Assembly: GCF_001942405.1 (NCBI RefSeq)
Contig: NZ_MKKA01000011.1
Span: forward strand, 186,001-250,000
Length of the DNA: 64,000 bases
Direction of reading: 5' to 3'
From: Ornithinimicrobium sp. CNJ-824
GTDB taxonomy: Bacteria; Actinomycetota; Actinomycetes; Actinomycetales; Dermatophilaceae
Positions within the stretch are counted from its first letter, which is position 1, and the number at the start of each line of letters is the position of its first letter. The notes beneath the pieces are model-generated. The model was not told the origin of the DNA and searched no databases. It was given only the letters and a program-made list of their open reading frames with translations. Shown here piece by piece: positions 1 through 8,740 of this stretch. The translations under genes and the position numbers were made by a program.

Positions 1-272
1 GCTGGTCCTCGTACTGCTTCTTCGCCGCGGCGGCCTCGGCCTGGGCCTGCTCGGCCGCCTGCATCCCCGCCCTCGATCGCGGCCGTGCGCTCGGCGTAGA
101 CCTTCTCGAGGGTGGGGACGATCTTCTTGGCGACGAACCAGTAGAAGAGGCCGAAGACGATCAGCCCGAAGATGAGCTCGGGCATGTAGGGAAGGATCGG
201 GACGGCATCCTCCCCGGCGCCGATCGGCTCGGCAGCCCTCAGGACGCCCGTCGCGATCGTGGTGTGCTCCAC
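1..272 (-). CDS. atpF: ATP synthase F0 subunit b (partial, frameshifted)
   Basis: Membrane-anchored peripheral stalk subunit of F1F0-ATP synthase. The gene starts at a GTG (272-270) with an AGGAG ribosome binding site seven bases upstream and runs off the left edge. The N-terminus has a short polar leader and then one hydrophobic segment (ELIFGLIVFGLFYWFVAKK), followed by the start of the charged stalk helix (EKVYAERTAAIEGG). Around position 70 the frame changes: the expected Ala/Glu/Gln-rich helix (MQAAEQAQAEAAAAKK) continues one frame over, consistent with one extra G in a G run. It lies downstream of atpE in the atp operon. Identity is secure from the transmembrane segment and context; the frameshift is probably a sequence error. 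Confidence 0.88.
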   Translation of the reverse strand, partial: MEHTTIATGVLRAAEPIGAGEDAVPILPYMPELIFGLIVFGLFYWFVAKKIVPTLEKVYAERTAAIEGGDAGGRAGPGRGRRGEEAVRGP

Positions 273-351
273 GAGCGGCTCCTCACGTGTGCGTGTCCCT
301 CGGTGCCCTCACGGGCCCCGGCGGGACGGGTCTGGACGGGTCGGGGTCGGG

Positions 352-567
352 TCAGCCGACGAAGAACGCGATGAAGAACAGCACCAGACCGAAGATGGCC
401 AGCGCCTCGGCGAGCGCGAAGCCGAGGATGGCGATCGGCTGCAGCTTGCCCTGCGCCTCGGGCTGGCGGGCGACGCCGTTGATGTAGGCGGCGAAGATCA
501 GACCCACGGCGATGGCCGGGCCGATGGTGGACAGGCCGTAGCCGAGCAGAGTGATGTCACCAGTCAC
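352..567 (-). CDS. atpE: ATP synthase F0 subunit c
   Basis: Proteolipid subunit of the proton-translocating rotor ring, 71 aa, the usual length. Two hydrophobic hairpin helices flank a polar loop with the conserved ARQPE motif near residue 34. The second helix carries the ion-binding carboxylate in [10 protein letters not shown] (Glu54). The residues around it do not look like the sodium-binding pattern, so proton coupling is inferred. It sits between atpB and atpF, in standard operon order. Confidence 0.97.
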   Translation of the reverse strand: MTGDITLLGYGLSTIGPAIAVGLIFAAYINGVARQPEAQGKLQPIAILGFALAEALAIFGLVLFFIAFFVG

Positions 568-686
568 GTCGTATCTCTTTCTGTGTGATGTCCCGACGGG
601 GCGGCGCCCCGTCGAAGGCCTTGGAACTATTCAGTTGTGCGGGTGTGGTCGGTGGTCCGGGCGGGCGCCGGCCGTCGCGGGGACGG

Positions 687-1508
687 TCAGTGCTCGTCGG
701 CGAGGGCGCCCCCGATGTAGGAGGCGGCCAGGAGGGTGAAGACGTAGGCCTGCAGGAACTGGACCAGCGCCTCGAAGGCGGTCAGCGCCACGCCGAGGAT
801 CCAGGCGGGGATGGCGACCAGCATGAGGCCGGGGTCGTAGGTCTTGAACAGGTACCAGCCGCCGACGATGAAGACGACCAGGAGCATGTGGCCGGCGAAC
901 ATGTTGCCGAAGAGTCGCAGGGCGAGCGTCAGCGGGCGGGTGATGAAGAAGGTGATGAGCTCCAGCAGGAGGATGAACGGCTTGATCCACCCCGGCAGGC
1001 CGCTGGGGAGCATGCCGCCCAGGTAGGCGCCGATGCTGCCCTTCTTGCGCAGCCCCACCCAGTGGTAGACGACGTACACCAGCAGCGTCAGCCCGATGGG
1101 GAAGGCCACCCGGGCCATCGTCGGGTTCTGGAACGGCGGGACGATGCCCATGAGGTTGTTCAGCAGGATGAAGACGAACAACGAGAACAGGAACGGCACG
1201 AACGGCATGAACTCCTTGCTGCCGATCATGTCGCGCGCGATGCCGTTGCGGCCGAAGTTGTAGACCTGCTCGGTCAGCCACTGGCCCTTGCCGGGCACGA
1301 GGGCGGCCTGCCGGGTGGTCAGCCACAGCCAGACCATGAGGATGACGGTGGCGATCGCCATGAGCAGCATCGGCCGGGTGAAGTAGTACTCGGTGCCCGG
1401 GATCGCGAACAGCGGCTGCCAGAAGTCGCCCGGCGTGGGCGGGAAGTGGCTGGACTCGCCTTCAGCCATGGGCAGCACCAGCCCAGCGGCCGTCATGGTC
1501 GCACTCAC
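687..1508 (-). CDS. atpB: ATP synthase F0 subunit a
   Basis: Stator subunit forming the proton half-channels against the c-ring; 273 aa with about five to six membrane segments. The essential arginine is in the fourth-helix motif LALRLFGNM (Arg198), followed by the conserved GH pair. The GTG start at 1508 is chosen because an AAGGAG site lies just upstream; an in-frame ATG four codons later is a weaker alternative. It is the first of the main F0 genes after the small AtpI/AtpZ-like genes and is followed by atpE. Confidence 0.97.
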   Translation of the reverse strand: MSATMTAAGLVLPMAEGESSHFPPTPGDFWQPLFAIPGTEYYFTRPMLLMAIATVILMVWLWLTTRQAALVPGKGQWLTEQVYNFGRNGIARDMIGSKEFMPFVPFLFSLFVFILLNNLMGIVPPFQNPTMARVAFPIGLTLLVYVVYHWVGLRKKGSIGAYLGGMLPSGLPGWIKPFILLLELITFFITRPLTLALRLFGNMFAGHMLLVVFIVGGWYLFKTYDPGLMLVAIPAWILGVALTAFEALVQFLQAYVFTLLAASYIGGALADEH

Positions 1509-1596
1509 GCGTTCTCCTTCACAGGGTGTTCGACGGGTGTCGGGGCTGGCTCCCGGACAGGGTGCGACGCCGTGGGGTCGCGGTGGGACACCGACG

Positions 1597-1887
1597 TCAT
1601 GACCTACCGTACCTGAGCCAGATGACGTACATGGACAGCACCATCCCGCCGAGCACCCCGACGGGCAGCAGGAACCAGGTGCCCAGCAGCAGGTCGAGCA
1701 CCCAGCCCAGCGCCCCGAAGCCCACCGGCCCGGCGAGCAGGTAGGCCAGCACGGCGTTGCCGAGGTCGGTCTGCCGGGCCATGCCCACGACCTCCCGCTC
1801 GGTGCCGCCGTGCGGCGAGGGGATGGAGGGGCGGGGCGGGTCGCCCGGGCGGCCGGCGTCGGGGCCCGGGGTGCCGGGGTCGGTCAC
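1597..1887 (-). CDS. AtpZ/AtpI-like small membrane protein
   Basis: 96-aa protein whose C-terminal half has two membrane helices (roughly residues 42-62 and 66-88), with the AtpZ/AtpI-like features GNAVLAYLLAGPVGFGALGW and MYVIWLRYGRS. Proteins of this kind lead many atp operons and are thought to assist c-ring assembly or divalent cation uptake. The GTG start overlaps the stop of the upstream gene by four bases (GTGA), implying translational coupling. The first ~35 residues are Pro/Gly-rich and could be dispensable; the internal ATG at MARQTDLG would be an alternative start. Confidence 0.75.
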   Translation of the reverse strand: MTDPGTPGPDAGRPGDPPRPSIPSPHGGTEREVVGMARQTDLGNAVLAYLLAGPVGFGALGWVLDLLLGTWFLLPVGVLGGMVLSMYVIWLRYGRS

Positions 1888-2321
1888 CGGACCTCCCCCG
1901 GGAGCGTGACGTCCAGCTGGGGACGGGACCGCAGGTAGCCCACGACGAGGCCGGCCTGGAAGACCAGACCGGTGACGACGAAGGCGAGGACCAGCGGGAG
2001 GACCTGCAGCCAGGTTGTCTGCGCCAGCGCCCAGATCGTCACCGCGAGCACGGCCATCTGCACGATCAGGACGCCGAACGCCCCCGCCATGGTCGTGGCG
2101 GTGGGTCCGCTGAGCACCCCGCGGATGCCGAGCACCCCGAGGACGAACACGGCCGCGGAGATTCCCACCCCCAGCAGGGCCGACACCGCCGCCCAGCCGC
2201 CGGCGGCGGCCCACGTCAGCAGCGGGACCAGCACGACCAGGGGGGCGACCGGCAGCAGCCCGCAGAGCAGCATCGAGGCCACCGGCGTGCGCGCACGGCG
2301 CGTCGCGGGGGCGGCGGTCAT
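1884..2321 (-). CDS. ATP synthase subunit I-like membrane protein
   Basis: 145-aa hydrophobic protein with about four transmembrane helices and a short basic N-terminus. Its position directly before the atp genes and its size match the AtpI-like family seen in actinobacterial atp operons, as in the gene after the rfe/wecA homologue of mycobacteria. No catalytic motif is visible. The ATG at 2321 is taken as start. The reading frame stays open upstream but there overlaps the C-terminal end of the WecA-like gene in another frame. Confidence 0.7.
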   Translation of the reverse strand: MTAAPATRRARTPVASMLLCGLLPVAPLVVLVPLLTWAAAGGWAAVSALLGVGISAAVFVLGVLGIRGVLSGPTATTMAGAFGVLIVQMAVLAVTIWALAQTTWLQVLPLVLAFVVTGLVFQAGLVVGYLRSRPQLDVTLPGEVR

Positions 2322-2400
2322 GGCTGCTCCTGAGGGGTCGGAAACTTTGTGAAAGTTATCACAAGCCCCGGCGCCGGCCGGAAACCTGCAGGCCGGGCGG

Positions 2401-3504
2401 TCAGGCGGTCCTCGCCGGGACGCTCTCCGGACGTCGGGTGAGCGCGATCGCCAGGCCCAGCAGCAGCAGGATGCCCACGACGGAGACCCACACCGGCAGG
2501 TAGGCGAAGGAGACCGCCCCGACGGCGATGAGGCCGGACCACAGGTAGAGGACGACCACCGCCCGACGGTGGCTGTGGCCGATGTCGAGCAGCCGGTGGT
2601 GCAGGTGGCCGCGGTCCGGCTTCCAGGGCAGCTGCCCCGCACGGGTCCGCCGCAGCACCGCCAGCACGATGTCCAGGAAGGGCAGGGCCATGATGGCGAT
2701 CGGGATGAGCAGCGGCAGCAGGATCGCGGTCGCGGCCGAGGCGGTCGCCACCGAGGAGCTGGGGTCGACCGAGCCGGTCATCGAGATCGTCGCGGCGGCC
2801 AGCAGCAGCCCCAGCAGCAGGGCGCCGGCGTCGCCCATGAACAGCCGGGCCGGGTGGAAGTTGTGCGGCAGGAAGCCCAGGCACACCCCGATGAGGGCCG
2901 CGCTGATGAAGGTCGCGGTGGAGAACACGTTGGGCGGGTCGAAGTTCGTGCTCACCAGGTAGGACCACCCGAAGAACGCCGAGGCGGCGATGAGCACGAC
3001 CCCGGCCGCCAGCCCGTCCAGGCCGTCGATGAAGTTGACCGCGTTCGTGGACACGACGACGACGAGGACGGTGAGGGTCACCATGACCGGCTCGGGCAGG
3101 ACCGTGACCCCGGCGATCGGCAGCGACAGGAGCTGGACGCCGAAGAAGGCCATCACGGCCCCGGCGACCACCTGGCCGGCCAGCTTGGTCGCCCAGTCCA
3201 GGTCCCGGACGTCGTCCAGCGCCCCGAGCAGCGTGACGAGGGTGGCCGCCGCGAGCACCCCGTAGAGCTGGGGCGAGGAGTCGAAGAGCTGCCCGTGGTA
3301 GGGCAGCTGGGAGCCGAGCACGACCGCGGCGGCGAAGCCGAGGAGCATGGCCACGCCCCCGAGCCGCGGCACCGGGGTGGCGTGCACGTCCCGGTCGCGC
3401 ACGGGGGTGATCGCCCCGACGACGAGCGCGAGCCGCCGGACCAGCGGGGTCGCCAGGTACGTGACGACCGCCGCGGTCAGCAGCACCATGAGGAACTCGC
3501 GCAC
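2401..3504 (-). CDS. wecA: WecA/MraY-family glycosyl-1-phosphate transferase
   Basis: Integral membrane enzyme, 367 aa with about ten or eleven helices, of the family that moves a UDP-linked amino-sugar phosphate to polyprenyl phosphate. Family signatures are the early PRLGG motif, LGALDDVRDLDW (catalytic Asp pair), VNFIDGLDGLAAG, a later FMGDAGALLLG, and the basic loop DRGHLHHRLLDIGHSHR typical of WecA/TagO rather than MraY. Its place between glyA and the atp operon matches mycobacterial rfe/wecA (Rv1302), whose product starts arabinogalactan linker synthesis. In this organism it may start a wall glycopolymer. The assignment to WecA rather than another polyprenyl transferase is inferred. Confidence 0.88.
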   Translation of the reverse strand: MREFLMVLLTAAVVTYLATPLVRRLALVVGAITPVRDRDVHATPVPRLGGVAMLLGFAAAVVLGSQLPYHGQLFDSSPQLYGVLAAATLVTLLGALDDVRDLDWATKLAGQVVAGAVMAFFGVQLLSLPIAGVTVLPEPVMVTLTVLVVVVSTNAVNFIDGLDGLAAGVVLIAASAFFGWSYLVSTNFDPPNVFSTATFISAALIGVCLGFLPHNFHPARLFMGDAGALLLGLLLAAATISMTGSVDPSSSVATASAATAILLPLLIPIAIMALPFLDIVLAVLRRTRAGQLPWKPDRGHLHHRLLDIGHSHRRAVVVLYLWSGLIAVGAVSFAYLPVWVSVVGILLLLGLAIALTRRPESVPARTA

Positions 3505-3563
3505 GTCAGGTCACCTTCCCCGACGGCCTCCGGTCCCCCGGGGTCGGTCGGTCGATGTCCGGC

Positions 3564-4865
3564 TCAGCCGGCCTGCGGCTCCGGGTAGGCCGGGTAGGAG
3601 GTGAGCAGCTCGCCCACCTCCGCCCGGATCTCCCGGGCGACCGCGTGGTCCGGGTCCCCGTCGGTCCGGGTCACGGCCCGGTGGATGAGCTCGGCGACGG
3701 TCTCCATCTGCTCGGGCCCCATCCCCTGGGTCGTCACGGACGGGCTGCCGACGCGGATGCCGGAGGCCACGTTCGGCTTCTCCGGGTCGAACGGGATGGC
3801 GTTCTTGTTCAGCACGATGCCGGCCGCGTCGCACCGGGCCTCCGCGTCGACACCGGTGACACCCACGCCGCGCAGGTCGTGCAGCGACAGGTGGGTGTCG
3901 GTGCCCCCGGTGATCGGGCGGATGCCACGGCTGTCCAGGCCGCCGGCCAGCGCCCGGGAGTTGTCGAGCACCTGCTGGGCGTAGGCCTGGTAGGCCGACG
4001 TCGCGCACTCGGCGAAGTTGACCGCCTTGCCGGCGACCGCGTGCATGAGCGGTCCCCCCTGCATCATCGGGAACACCGCCCGGTCGATCTTCTTGGCGTG
4101 CTCCTCCTTGCACACGATCGCGCCGCCCCGCGGTCCGCGCAGCACCTTGTGGGTGGTGAAGGAGACCACGTCGGCGTGCGGGACCGGGGAGGGGATGACC
4201 TTGCCGGCGACGAGGCCGATGAAGTGCGCCGCGTCGACCCAGAAGATGGCACCGACCTCGTCGGCGATGGCGCGGAAGCGCTCGAAGTCGATGAGCCGGG
4301 GGATCGCCGAGCCCCCGGCGAGGATGATCTTGGGGCGGTGCTCCTTGGCCAGCGCCTCGACCTGGTCGTAGTCGATGTCCTCGGTGTCGGGGTGCACGCC
4401 GTAGTGGACGGCGTTGAACCACTTGCCGGAGAAGCTGACCTTGAAGCCGTGGGTCAGGTGGCCGCCGTGGTCCAGCGACATCGCCAGGATGGTGTCCCCC
4501 GGCGAGGCGAAGGCGCCGTACACCGCCTGGTTGGCGCTGGCCCCCGAGTGCGCCTGGACGTTGGCGTGGTCGGCCCCGAAGAGCTGCTTGGCCCGCTCGA
4601 TCGCCAGCTTCTCGACCTTGTCGACCTCCGCGCAGCCGCCGTAGTAGCGGGCGTCGGGATAACCCTCGGCGTACTTGTTCGACAGGGTCGAGCCTAGGGC
4701 CGCCAGGACCGCCGGACTGGTCTGGTTCTCGCTGGCGATCAGCTGCAGCCCGCTGCGCTGCCGGTCCAGCTCGGCCACGAGCAGCTCGGCGATCTGCGGA
4801 TCCTGGTCCAGCAGGCTCGCGAAGCTGGGGCCGTAGTACGTGTCGGGGGTCACGGCGGTGGTCAT
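3564..4865 (-). CDS. glyA: Serine hydroxymethyltransferase
   Basis: PLP-dependent enzyme interconverting serine and glycine with transfer of a one-carbon unit to tetrahydrofolate; 433 aa, normal length. The PLP lysine lies in SFTTHKVLRGPRGG. Substrate and cofactor signatures include YAEGYPDARYYGGC, HSGASANQAVYGAF and the SLDHGGHLTHG loop. The ATG at 4865 gives MTTAVTPDTYYG and is followed at once by family sequence; the frame is open further upstream but carries no recognisable protein there. The gene lies between sua5 and wecA on the same strand. Confidence 0.97.
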   Translation of the reverse strand: MTTAVTPDTYYGPSFASLLDQDPQIAELLVAELDRQRSGLQLIASENQTSPAVLAALGSTLSNKYAEGYPDARYYGGCAEVDKVEKLAIERAKQLFGADHANVQAHSGASANQAVYGAFASPGDTILAMSLDHGGHLTHGFKVSFSGKWFNAVHYGVHPDTEDIDYDQVEALAKEHRPKIILAGGSAIPRLIDFERFRAIADEVGAIFWVDAAHFIGLVAGKVIPSPVPHADVVSFTTHKVLRGPRGGAIVCKEEHAKKIDRAVFPMMQGGPLMHAVAGKAVNFAECATSAYQAYAQQVLDNSRALAGGLDSRGIRPITGGTDTHLSLHDLRGVGVTGVDAEARCDAAGIVLNKNAIPFDPEKPNVASGIRVGSPSVTTQGMGPEQMETVAELIHRAVTRTDGDPDHAVAREIRAEVGELLTSYPAYPEPQAG

Positions 4866-4918
4866 GGGCCCCACTGTAGGGGGTCGTCCCCGTCGGCGGG
4901 GGGCGCGCCGCGACCGAC

Positions 4919-5728
4919 TCAGCGGCTCAGGGTGCGGAAGGCCGTGGCCGGCACGGCCACCCCGCTCGGGCTCACGCTGCCCACGAGGTCCGCCGGCCCC
5001 GCCGTGCCCTGCCCGGCCGGGCCGTCGGGAGCCTCCTCGACCTCGGCGTCCACCTCCCCGGGCTCCCGCAGCCGCGTCGTGCCCAGGACCGCCCGGACGT
5101 CCTCCACGGACAGGGCACCGGTGCGCAGGAGCCCCGGCTCCTCCCCGGTGCAGTCCAGGATCGTCGAGGGCAGACCGCCCGTCCGGGGCCCGTCGTCGAG
5201 GTAGACGGCGACGGCCGCGCCCAGCTGCTCGACGGCCTCCGTCCCGGTGGTGGCGGCCGGGCTGCCGGTGACGTTGGCGCTCGTCACGGCCATCGGCCCC
5301 ACCTCGGCGAGCAGCGACAGGGCCACCTCGTCGTCCGGCATCCGCAGCGCCACCGTCCCGTTCGTCTCGCCCAGGTCCCACCGCAGCGACGGCTGCGCGC
5401 GCAGCACGAGCGTGAGCGGACCGGGCCAGAAGTGCCGCATGAGGATGCGGGCGTACATCGGCACGTCGACGGCCAGGCCCTCCACGGTCCGCGGGTCGGG
5501 CACCAGGACCGGCGGGGGCATCTCCCGGCCCCGGTGCTTGGCCGCCAGCACCATCGCCACCGCCACCACGTCGAAGGCGTCCGCCCCCACGCCGTAGACG
5601 GTGTCGGTGGGCAGCACCACGACCTTGCCGGCACGGACCGCCTCGGCGGCCCGGTCGAGGGCCTGCTGCCGGGTCCGCGGGTCGGTGCAGTCCAGCAGCC
5701 GGTCCTGCACGGGCGGGCCAACGGGCAT
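4919..5728 (-). CDS. L-threonylcarbamoyladenylate synthase (Sua5/YwlC/TsaC family)
   Basis: Makes threonylcarbamoyl-AMP, the first step of the t6A37 modification of ANN-decoding tRNAs. The YrdC-like domain fills residues ~10-215 with the signatures VVLPTDTVYGVGADAF, AAKHRGREMPP, WPGPLTLVLRA, VALRMPDD and TSANVTGSP. The last ~50 residues are Glu/Pro/Gly-rich and may be disordered. It directly precedes glyA and follows prmC, as in other actinobacteria. tsaE, another gene of the same pathway, lies at about 27 kb in this window. Confidence 0.93.
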   Translation of the reverse strand: MPVGPPVQDRLLDCTDPRTRQQALDRAAEAVRAGKVVVLPTDTVYGVGADAFDVVAVAMVLAAKHRGREMPPPVLVPDPRTVEGLAVDVPMYARILMRHFWPGPLTLVLRAQPSLRWDLGETNGTVALRMPDDEVALSLLAEVGPMAVTSANVTGSPAATTGTEAVEQLGAAVAVYLDDGPRTGGLPSTILDCTGEEPGLLRTGALSVEDVRAVLGTTRLREPGEVDAEVEEAPDGPAGQGTAGPADLVGSVSPSGVAVPATAFRTLSR

Positions 5729-5851
5729 CGGGGTCTCCTCCGGCGGGGTCGGGGCGGGGGCTGACGTGCCGACCGGGTCGCCCGGCCGTCGGCACCCAGT
5801 GTCTCACCGCCACCCCGGGCGTGGTGCGCTCCGCCACGTCCCCGTGTCACC

Positions 5852-5857
5852 TAGAGT
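5852..5857 (+). promoter_or_regulatory. Candidate -10 element for the small membrane ORF
   Basis: TAGAGT matches the actinobacterial -10 pattern TANNNT and lies about 85 bases before the 24-residue ORF on the plus strand, in the divergent gap between sua5 and that ORF. No convincing -35 element is seen 16-19 bases upstream, so this is a weak call. A GGGCGC/GCGCCC hairpin lies in the would-be leader near 5897-5913. Confidence 0.3.
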
Positions 5858-5942
5858 TGCGCGCGTCCCTCCGCTGCTCAACAGTGGAGGACGACGACCT
5901 GGGCGCACCCCGCGCCCGGGCCACCGAAGGAGAGTGAGAATC

Positions 5943-6017
5943 ATGCGCGGAAGCGGCCTGATCTGGACGATCGTGGGTATCCTGCTCATCATTGCCCTGC
6001 TGATCTGGATCTTCTGA
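5943..6017 (+). CDS. Small single-span membrane protein (24 aa)
   Basis: A 24-residue ORF that begins MRGSGLIWT, continues as an unbroken hydrophobic helix and ends with IWIF. An AAGGAG site lies about ten bases before the ATG, and a hairpin terminator follows within 25 bases, so the unit has its own signals. It is flanked by minus-strand genes (sua5 and prmC) and transcribed on the opposite strand. It resembles very short hydrophobic proteins of the Lmo0937/DUF5670 type, but the match is only in character. A larger open frame begins at 5601, but its N-terminal part is antisense to sua5 and unlikely to be coding. Confidence 0.55.
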   Translation: MRGSGLIWTIVGILLIIALLIWIF

Positions 6018-6039
6018 TCACGACCCCTCCCCTCACGGC

Positions 6040-6075
6040 CCGCCCCGGTCCGCGCACGTCGCGGGTCCGGGGCGG
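6040..6075. terminator. Bidirectional hairpin terminator
   Basis: A GC-rich inverted repeat: about 15 bases (6040-6054) pair with 6060-6075 around a five-base loop, with one extra base in the right arm. It sits between the convergent ends of the 24-aa ORF (plus) and prmC (minus). There is no clear T tract, as is common in high-GC actinobacteria. Confidence 0.6.
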
Positions 6076-6081
6076 TGTCGT

Positions 6082-6957
6082 TCACGGCCCGGCGCGGACC
6101 GCCCGCACCACCCTCGGCAGCCCCGCGAGGTCGTCGTGGTCCTCGACCGAGGACCAGCAGCCCTGGGCGGCCAGCGCCTCCGGCAGGCTGCGACCCTGCG
6201 CCTCGGCGTGCTCCATGAGCAGCACCCCGCCCGGACGGAGCAGCACGGCCGCCCGCGCGGCGACCTCCAGCGGCACCTGCAGACCGTCCTCCCCGCCGCC
6301 GTAGAGGGCCACCTCCGGGTCGTGCTCCCTCACCTCGACGTCGACCGGGACGGCGTCCGGGGGGATGTAGGGCGGGTTGCTCGTCACGACGTCCACCCGG
6401 CTGACCAGGTCCTCGAACGCCTCCTGCGCGCGGCCCAGCCGCAGGTCGACCGGGAGCCCGGTGCGCTCCACGTTCCGCACCGCGTACCGGTGGGCGTCCT
6501 CGGCCAGCTCCACCGCCCCCACCCGGGCGTCGGGACGCGCGTGGGACACGGCGAGGGCGATCGCCCCGCTGCCCGTGCAGAGGTCGACCACGGTCGGCGC
6601 GTCCACCTCGTCCAGGGCCGACAGCGCCAGCCCGACGAGCACCTCGGTCTCGGGCCGCGGCACGAACACCCCCGGCCCCACGACGAGGTCGACCCCGCCC
6701 AGGTGCGCCGTCCCGGTGAGGTGCTGCAGCGGCACCCGAGCGGCCCGGCGGTCCACGAGCTCCTGGTATGCCGTCACGCCCGGGAGCGGCACCACCTCGC
6801 CCAGGAGGCGGGCCCGGCGCAGCTCGCCCACGGACCGGCCCAGGACGTGCGCGAGCAGGACCTCCGCGTCGACGGTGGGGCTCGGGACGCCCGCCGGGGC
6901 CAGCCGGGCGGCCGCCCCGCGGACCAGCGCGTCGACGGTGTCCGGGGACCCGGTCAC
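6082..6957 (-). CDS. prmC: Peptide chain release factor N5-glutamine methyltransferase
   Basis: SAM-dependent enzyme that methylates the glutamine of the GGQ motif in release factors; 291 aa. It has an N-terminal helical PrmC domain, the PRPETE motif near residue 100, the SAM motif [14 protein letters not shown] and the catalytic NPPYIP motif around residue 193. The GTG start overlaps the stop of prfA by four bases (GTGA), so enzyme and substrate gene are translationally coupled. It ends just before a shared hairpin terminator. Confidence 0.95.
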   Translation of the reverse strand: MTGSPDTVDALVRGAAARLAPAGVPSPTVDAEVLLAHVLGRSVGELRRARLLGEVVPLPGVTAYQELVDRRAARVPLQHLTGTAHLGGVDLVVGPGVFVPRPETEVLVGLALSALDEVDAPTVVDLCTGSGAIALAVSHARPDARVGAVELAEDAHRYAVRNVERTGLPVDLRLGRAQEAFEDLVSRVDVVTSNPPYIPPDAVPVDVEVREHDPEVALYGGGEDGLQVPLEVAARAAVLLRPGGVLLMEHAEAQGRSLPEALAAQGCWSSVEDHDDLAGLPRVVRAVRAGP

Positions 6958-8044
6958 CGGTCGCCCGCCCGGGCCAGGCGCTCGGCCTCGTCGGCGTCGA
7001 CCGCCGACTGCACCACCGGGTCGAGGTCCCCGTCGACGACCTGGTCCAGGTTGTAGGCCTTGAACCCGGTGCGGTGGTCGACGATCCGGTTCTCCGGGAA
7101 GTTGTAGGTGCGGATGCGCTCGCTGCGGTCCACCGTGCGCACCTGGCTGCGGCGCTGCTCGCTGGCAGCCGCCTCGGCCTCGTCGACGGCGATCTGGTGC
7201 AGCCGGGCGCGCAGGACCCGCAGCGCCGACTCCTTGTTCTGCAGCTGCGACTTCTCGTTCTGGCAGGAGACGACCAGCCCCGAGGGCAGATGGGTGATGC
7301 GCACCGCGGAGTCGGTGGTGTTGACCGACTGCCGCCCGGTCCGGAGGAGCGGAAGACGTCGATCTTGAGGTCGTTGCCGTCCAGCGCGACCTCGGCGGGG
7401 TCCTCGACGTCGGGCATGACGAGCACCCCTGCCGCGGAGGTGTGGATCCGGCCCTGGCTCTCGGTCACCGGGACCCGCTGCACGCGGTGCACGCCGCCCT
7501 CGTACTTCAGCCGCGCCCACGGCGCCTCGCCCGGCACCGGGGTGCCCGTGGCCTGGACCGAGACCCGGGCGTCCTTGTAGCCGCCCAGGTCGGACGGGGT
7601 CGCGTCGAGCAGCTCGGTGCGCCAGCCCCGCCGCTCGGCGTACCGCAGGTACATCCGCAGCAGGTCGCCGGCGAAGAGGGCCGACTCCTCGCCGCCCTCC
7701 CCGGCCTTGACCTCGAGGATGACGTCGCGGTCGTCGTCGGGGTCGCGGGGCACCAGCTGACGGCGCAGGACCTCGGCCGCGGCGGCCTCCGCCTGCTCCA
7801 GCGACGGGACCTCCTCGGCGAAGGACGGGTCGTCGACGGCGAGCTCGCGCGCGGTCGCGAGGTCGCCGGCGGCACGCTCCCAGGCGCGGTAGGCCGCGAC
7901 GGTCGGCGTGAGCGCGGCATACCGCGTGTTGAGGCGCCGCAGGGCGGTCGGGTCGCCGTGCACGGCCGGGTCGCCGAGCCGCTCCTCGATCTCGGCGTGC
8001 TCGGCCAGGAGCGGGAGGGCGGAGCCGAAGTCGGAGGTGGACAT
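6954..8044 (-). CDS. prfA: Peptide chain release factor 1 (frameshifted in this sequence)
   Basis: RF1 terminates translation at UAG and UAA. The N-terminal part (from ATG 8044, [13 protein letters not shown]) and the C-terminal part ([16 protein letters not shown] to the end) lie in two frames that meet near 7334, exactly at the catalytic GGQ motif. The sequence reads SSGPGG and then shifts; restoring one C gives [16 protein letters not shown] and a 363-aa protein, the normal length. A GAGAGG site precedes the start. It lies between rpmE and prmC in conserved order. Programmed frameshifting is known for prfB but not prfA and uses a different signal, so a sequence error is likely. Confidence 0.9.
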
Positions 8045-8102
8045 CAGCAACCTCTCGGGATGGTGGGGCGACGGCCGACCTGGATGCGGGCCGGGAACGG
8101 CA

Positions 8103-8139
8103 GACGCCGGCCCCGCGAGCTGCTCGCGGGACCGGCGTC
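8103..8139 (-). terminator. Hairpin terminator after rpmE
   Basis: An 18-base inverted repeat with one mismatch (left arm 8103-8120, right arm ending at 8139) with a tiny loop, in the gap between the rpmE stop and the prfA start. Its position suggests it ends or attenuates rpmE transcription before prfA. Confidence 0.6.
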
Positions 8140-8146
8140 GGGAGAC

Positions 8147-8365
8147 CTACTTGGCGTCGGCCTTCTTGCCGTAGCGCTCCTGGAAGCGGGCGACGCGGCC
8201 ACCGGTGTCCAGGATCTTCTGCTTGCCGGTGTAGAACGGGTGGCAGCTGGAGCACACGTCGGCGCTGATGCGCCCGGACGTGGCGGTGCTGCGGGTGGTG
8301 AACGACGCCCCGCAGGTGCAGGTCACCTGGGTCTCGACGTACTCCGGGTGGATGTCCTTCTTCAT
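8147..8365 (-). CDS. rpmE: 50S ribosomal protein L31 (zinc-binding form)
   Basis: 72-aa ribosomal protein starting [16 protein letters not shown]. Four cysteines (Cys16 and Cys18 in CTC, Cys38 and Cys41 in CSSC) form the zinc-ribbon of the C+ type, which many bacteria replace with a zinc-free paralogue during zinc limitation. The C-terminal [17 protein letters not shown] is typical. In mycobacteria this gene directly follows rho; here about 800 bases of decayed sequence separate them. Confidence 0.97.
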   Translation of the reverse strand: MKKDIHPEYVETQVTCTCGASFTTRSTATSGRISADVCSSCHPFYTGKQKILDTGGRVARFQERYGKKADAK

Positions 8366-8399
8366 GTCTTCTCCTAGGGGTGGCGGGTTCCCCGGGTCG

Positions 8400-8740
8400 G
8401 TGGCGCGGCAGCGCCGCCGTGAACCGGTGGGCCAACGGGACATTCTGCCAGAGCGGGGCGGTCCGGGTCCATTTCCGCCACTCCCGCACCCGGCCGTCCC
8501 GCAGGCGGCCCACGAACCGGCCACGCACCGCCACCCGCCGGTCCTGCACCACCAGCTCGTCCAGGTGGTGGGCGTCGGACTCGATGACCCGCTCGCCCCC
8601 GTCGACACGCCGCAACGCCTCCCGGCCGCGCATCGAGGGGTAGCCGGGCCGGTGGTAGACCGCGTCCTTGGCGAACCGGTCGAGCACGGCCGCCACGTCG
8701 CCGGCGTCGACCCGCTCGTCGTAGCATCGCGTGCGGGCCG
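8400..8740 (-). pseudogene. Fragment of a SnoaL/NTF2-like protein
   Basis: An open stretch resembles the start of a SnoaL-like (NTF2 fold) polyketide-cyclase or limonene-epoxide-hydrolase family protein: [32 protein letters not shown], then [19 protein letters not shown]. No start codon with a ribosome binding site is found; the frame runs back into the neighbouring dehydrogenase remnant. No stop occurs near the expected end, so the frame runs on antisense through rpmE and prfA. The C-terminal third is not recognisable. It is best read as a decayed, non-functional copy; frameshift error cannot be fully excluded. Confidence 0.5.

Noticed and set aside
5601-5942. N-terminal extension of the 24-residue membrane ORF
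   Set aside because: The open frame from 5601 is antisense to sua5 and Arg/Gly/Ser-rich without family resemblance; the ribosome binding site supports the short ORF only.
7325-7345. Possible programmed frameshift in a release factor gene
   Set aside because: Programmed +1 shifting is known in prfB (RF2) with an early UGA and Shine-Dalgarno-like stimulator. This break is in prfA at the GGQ codons, has no such signal, and matches the one-base losses seen throughout the window.
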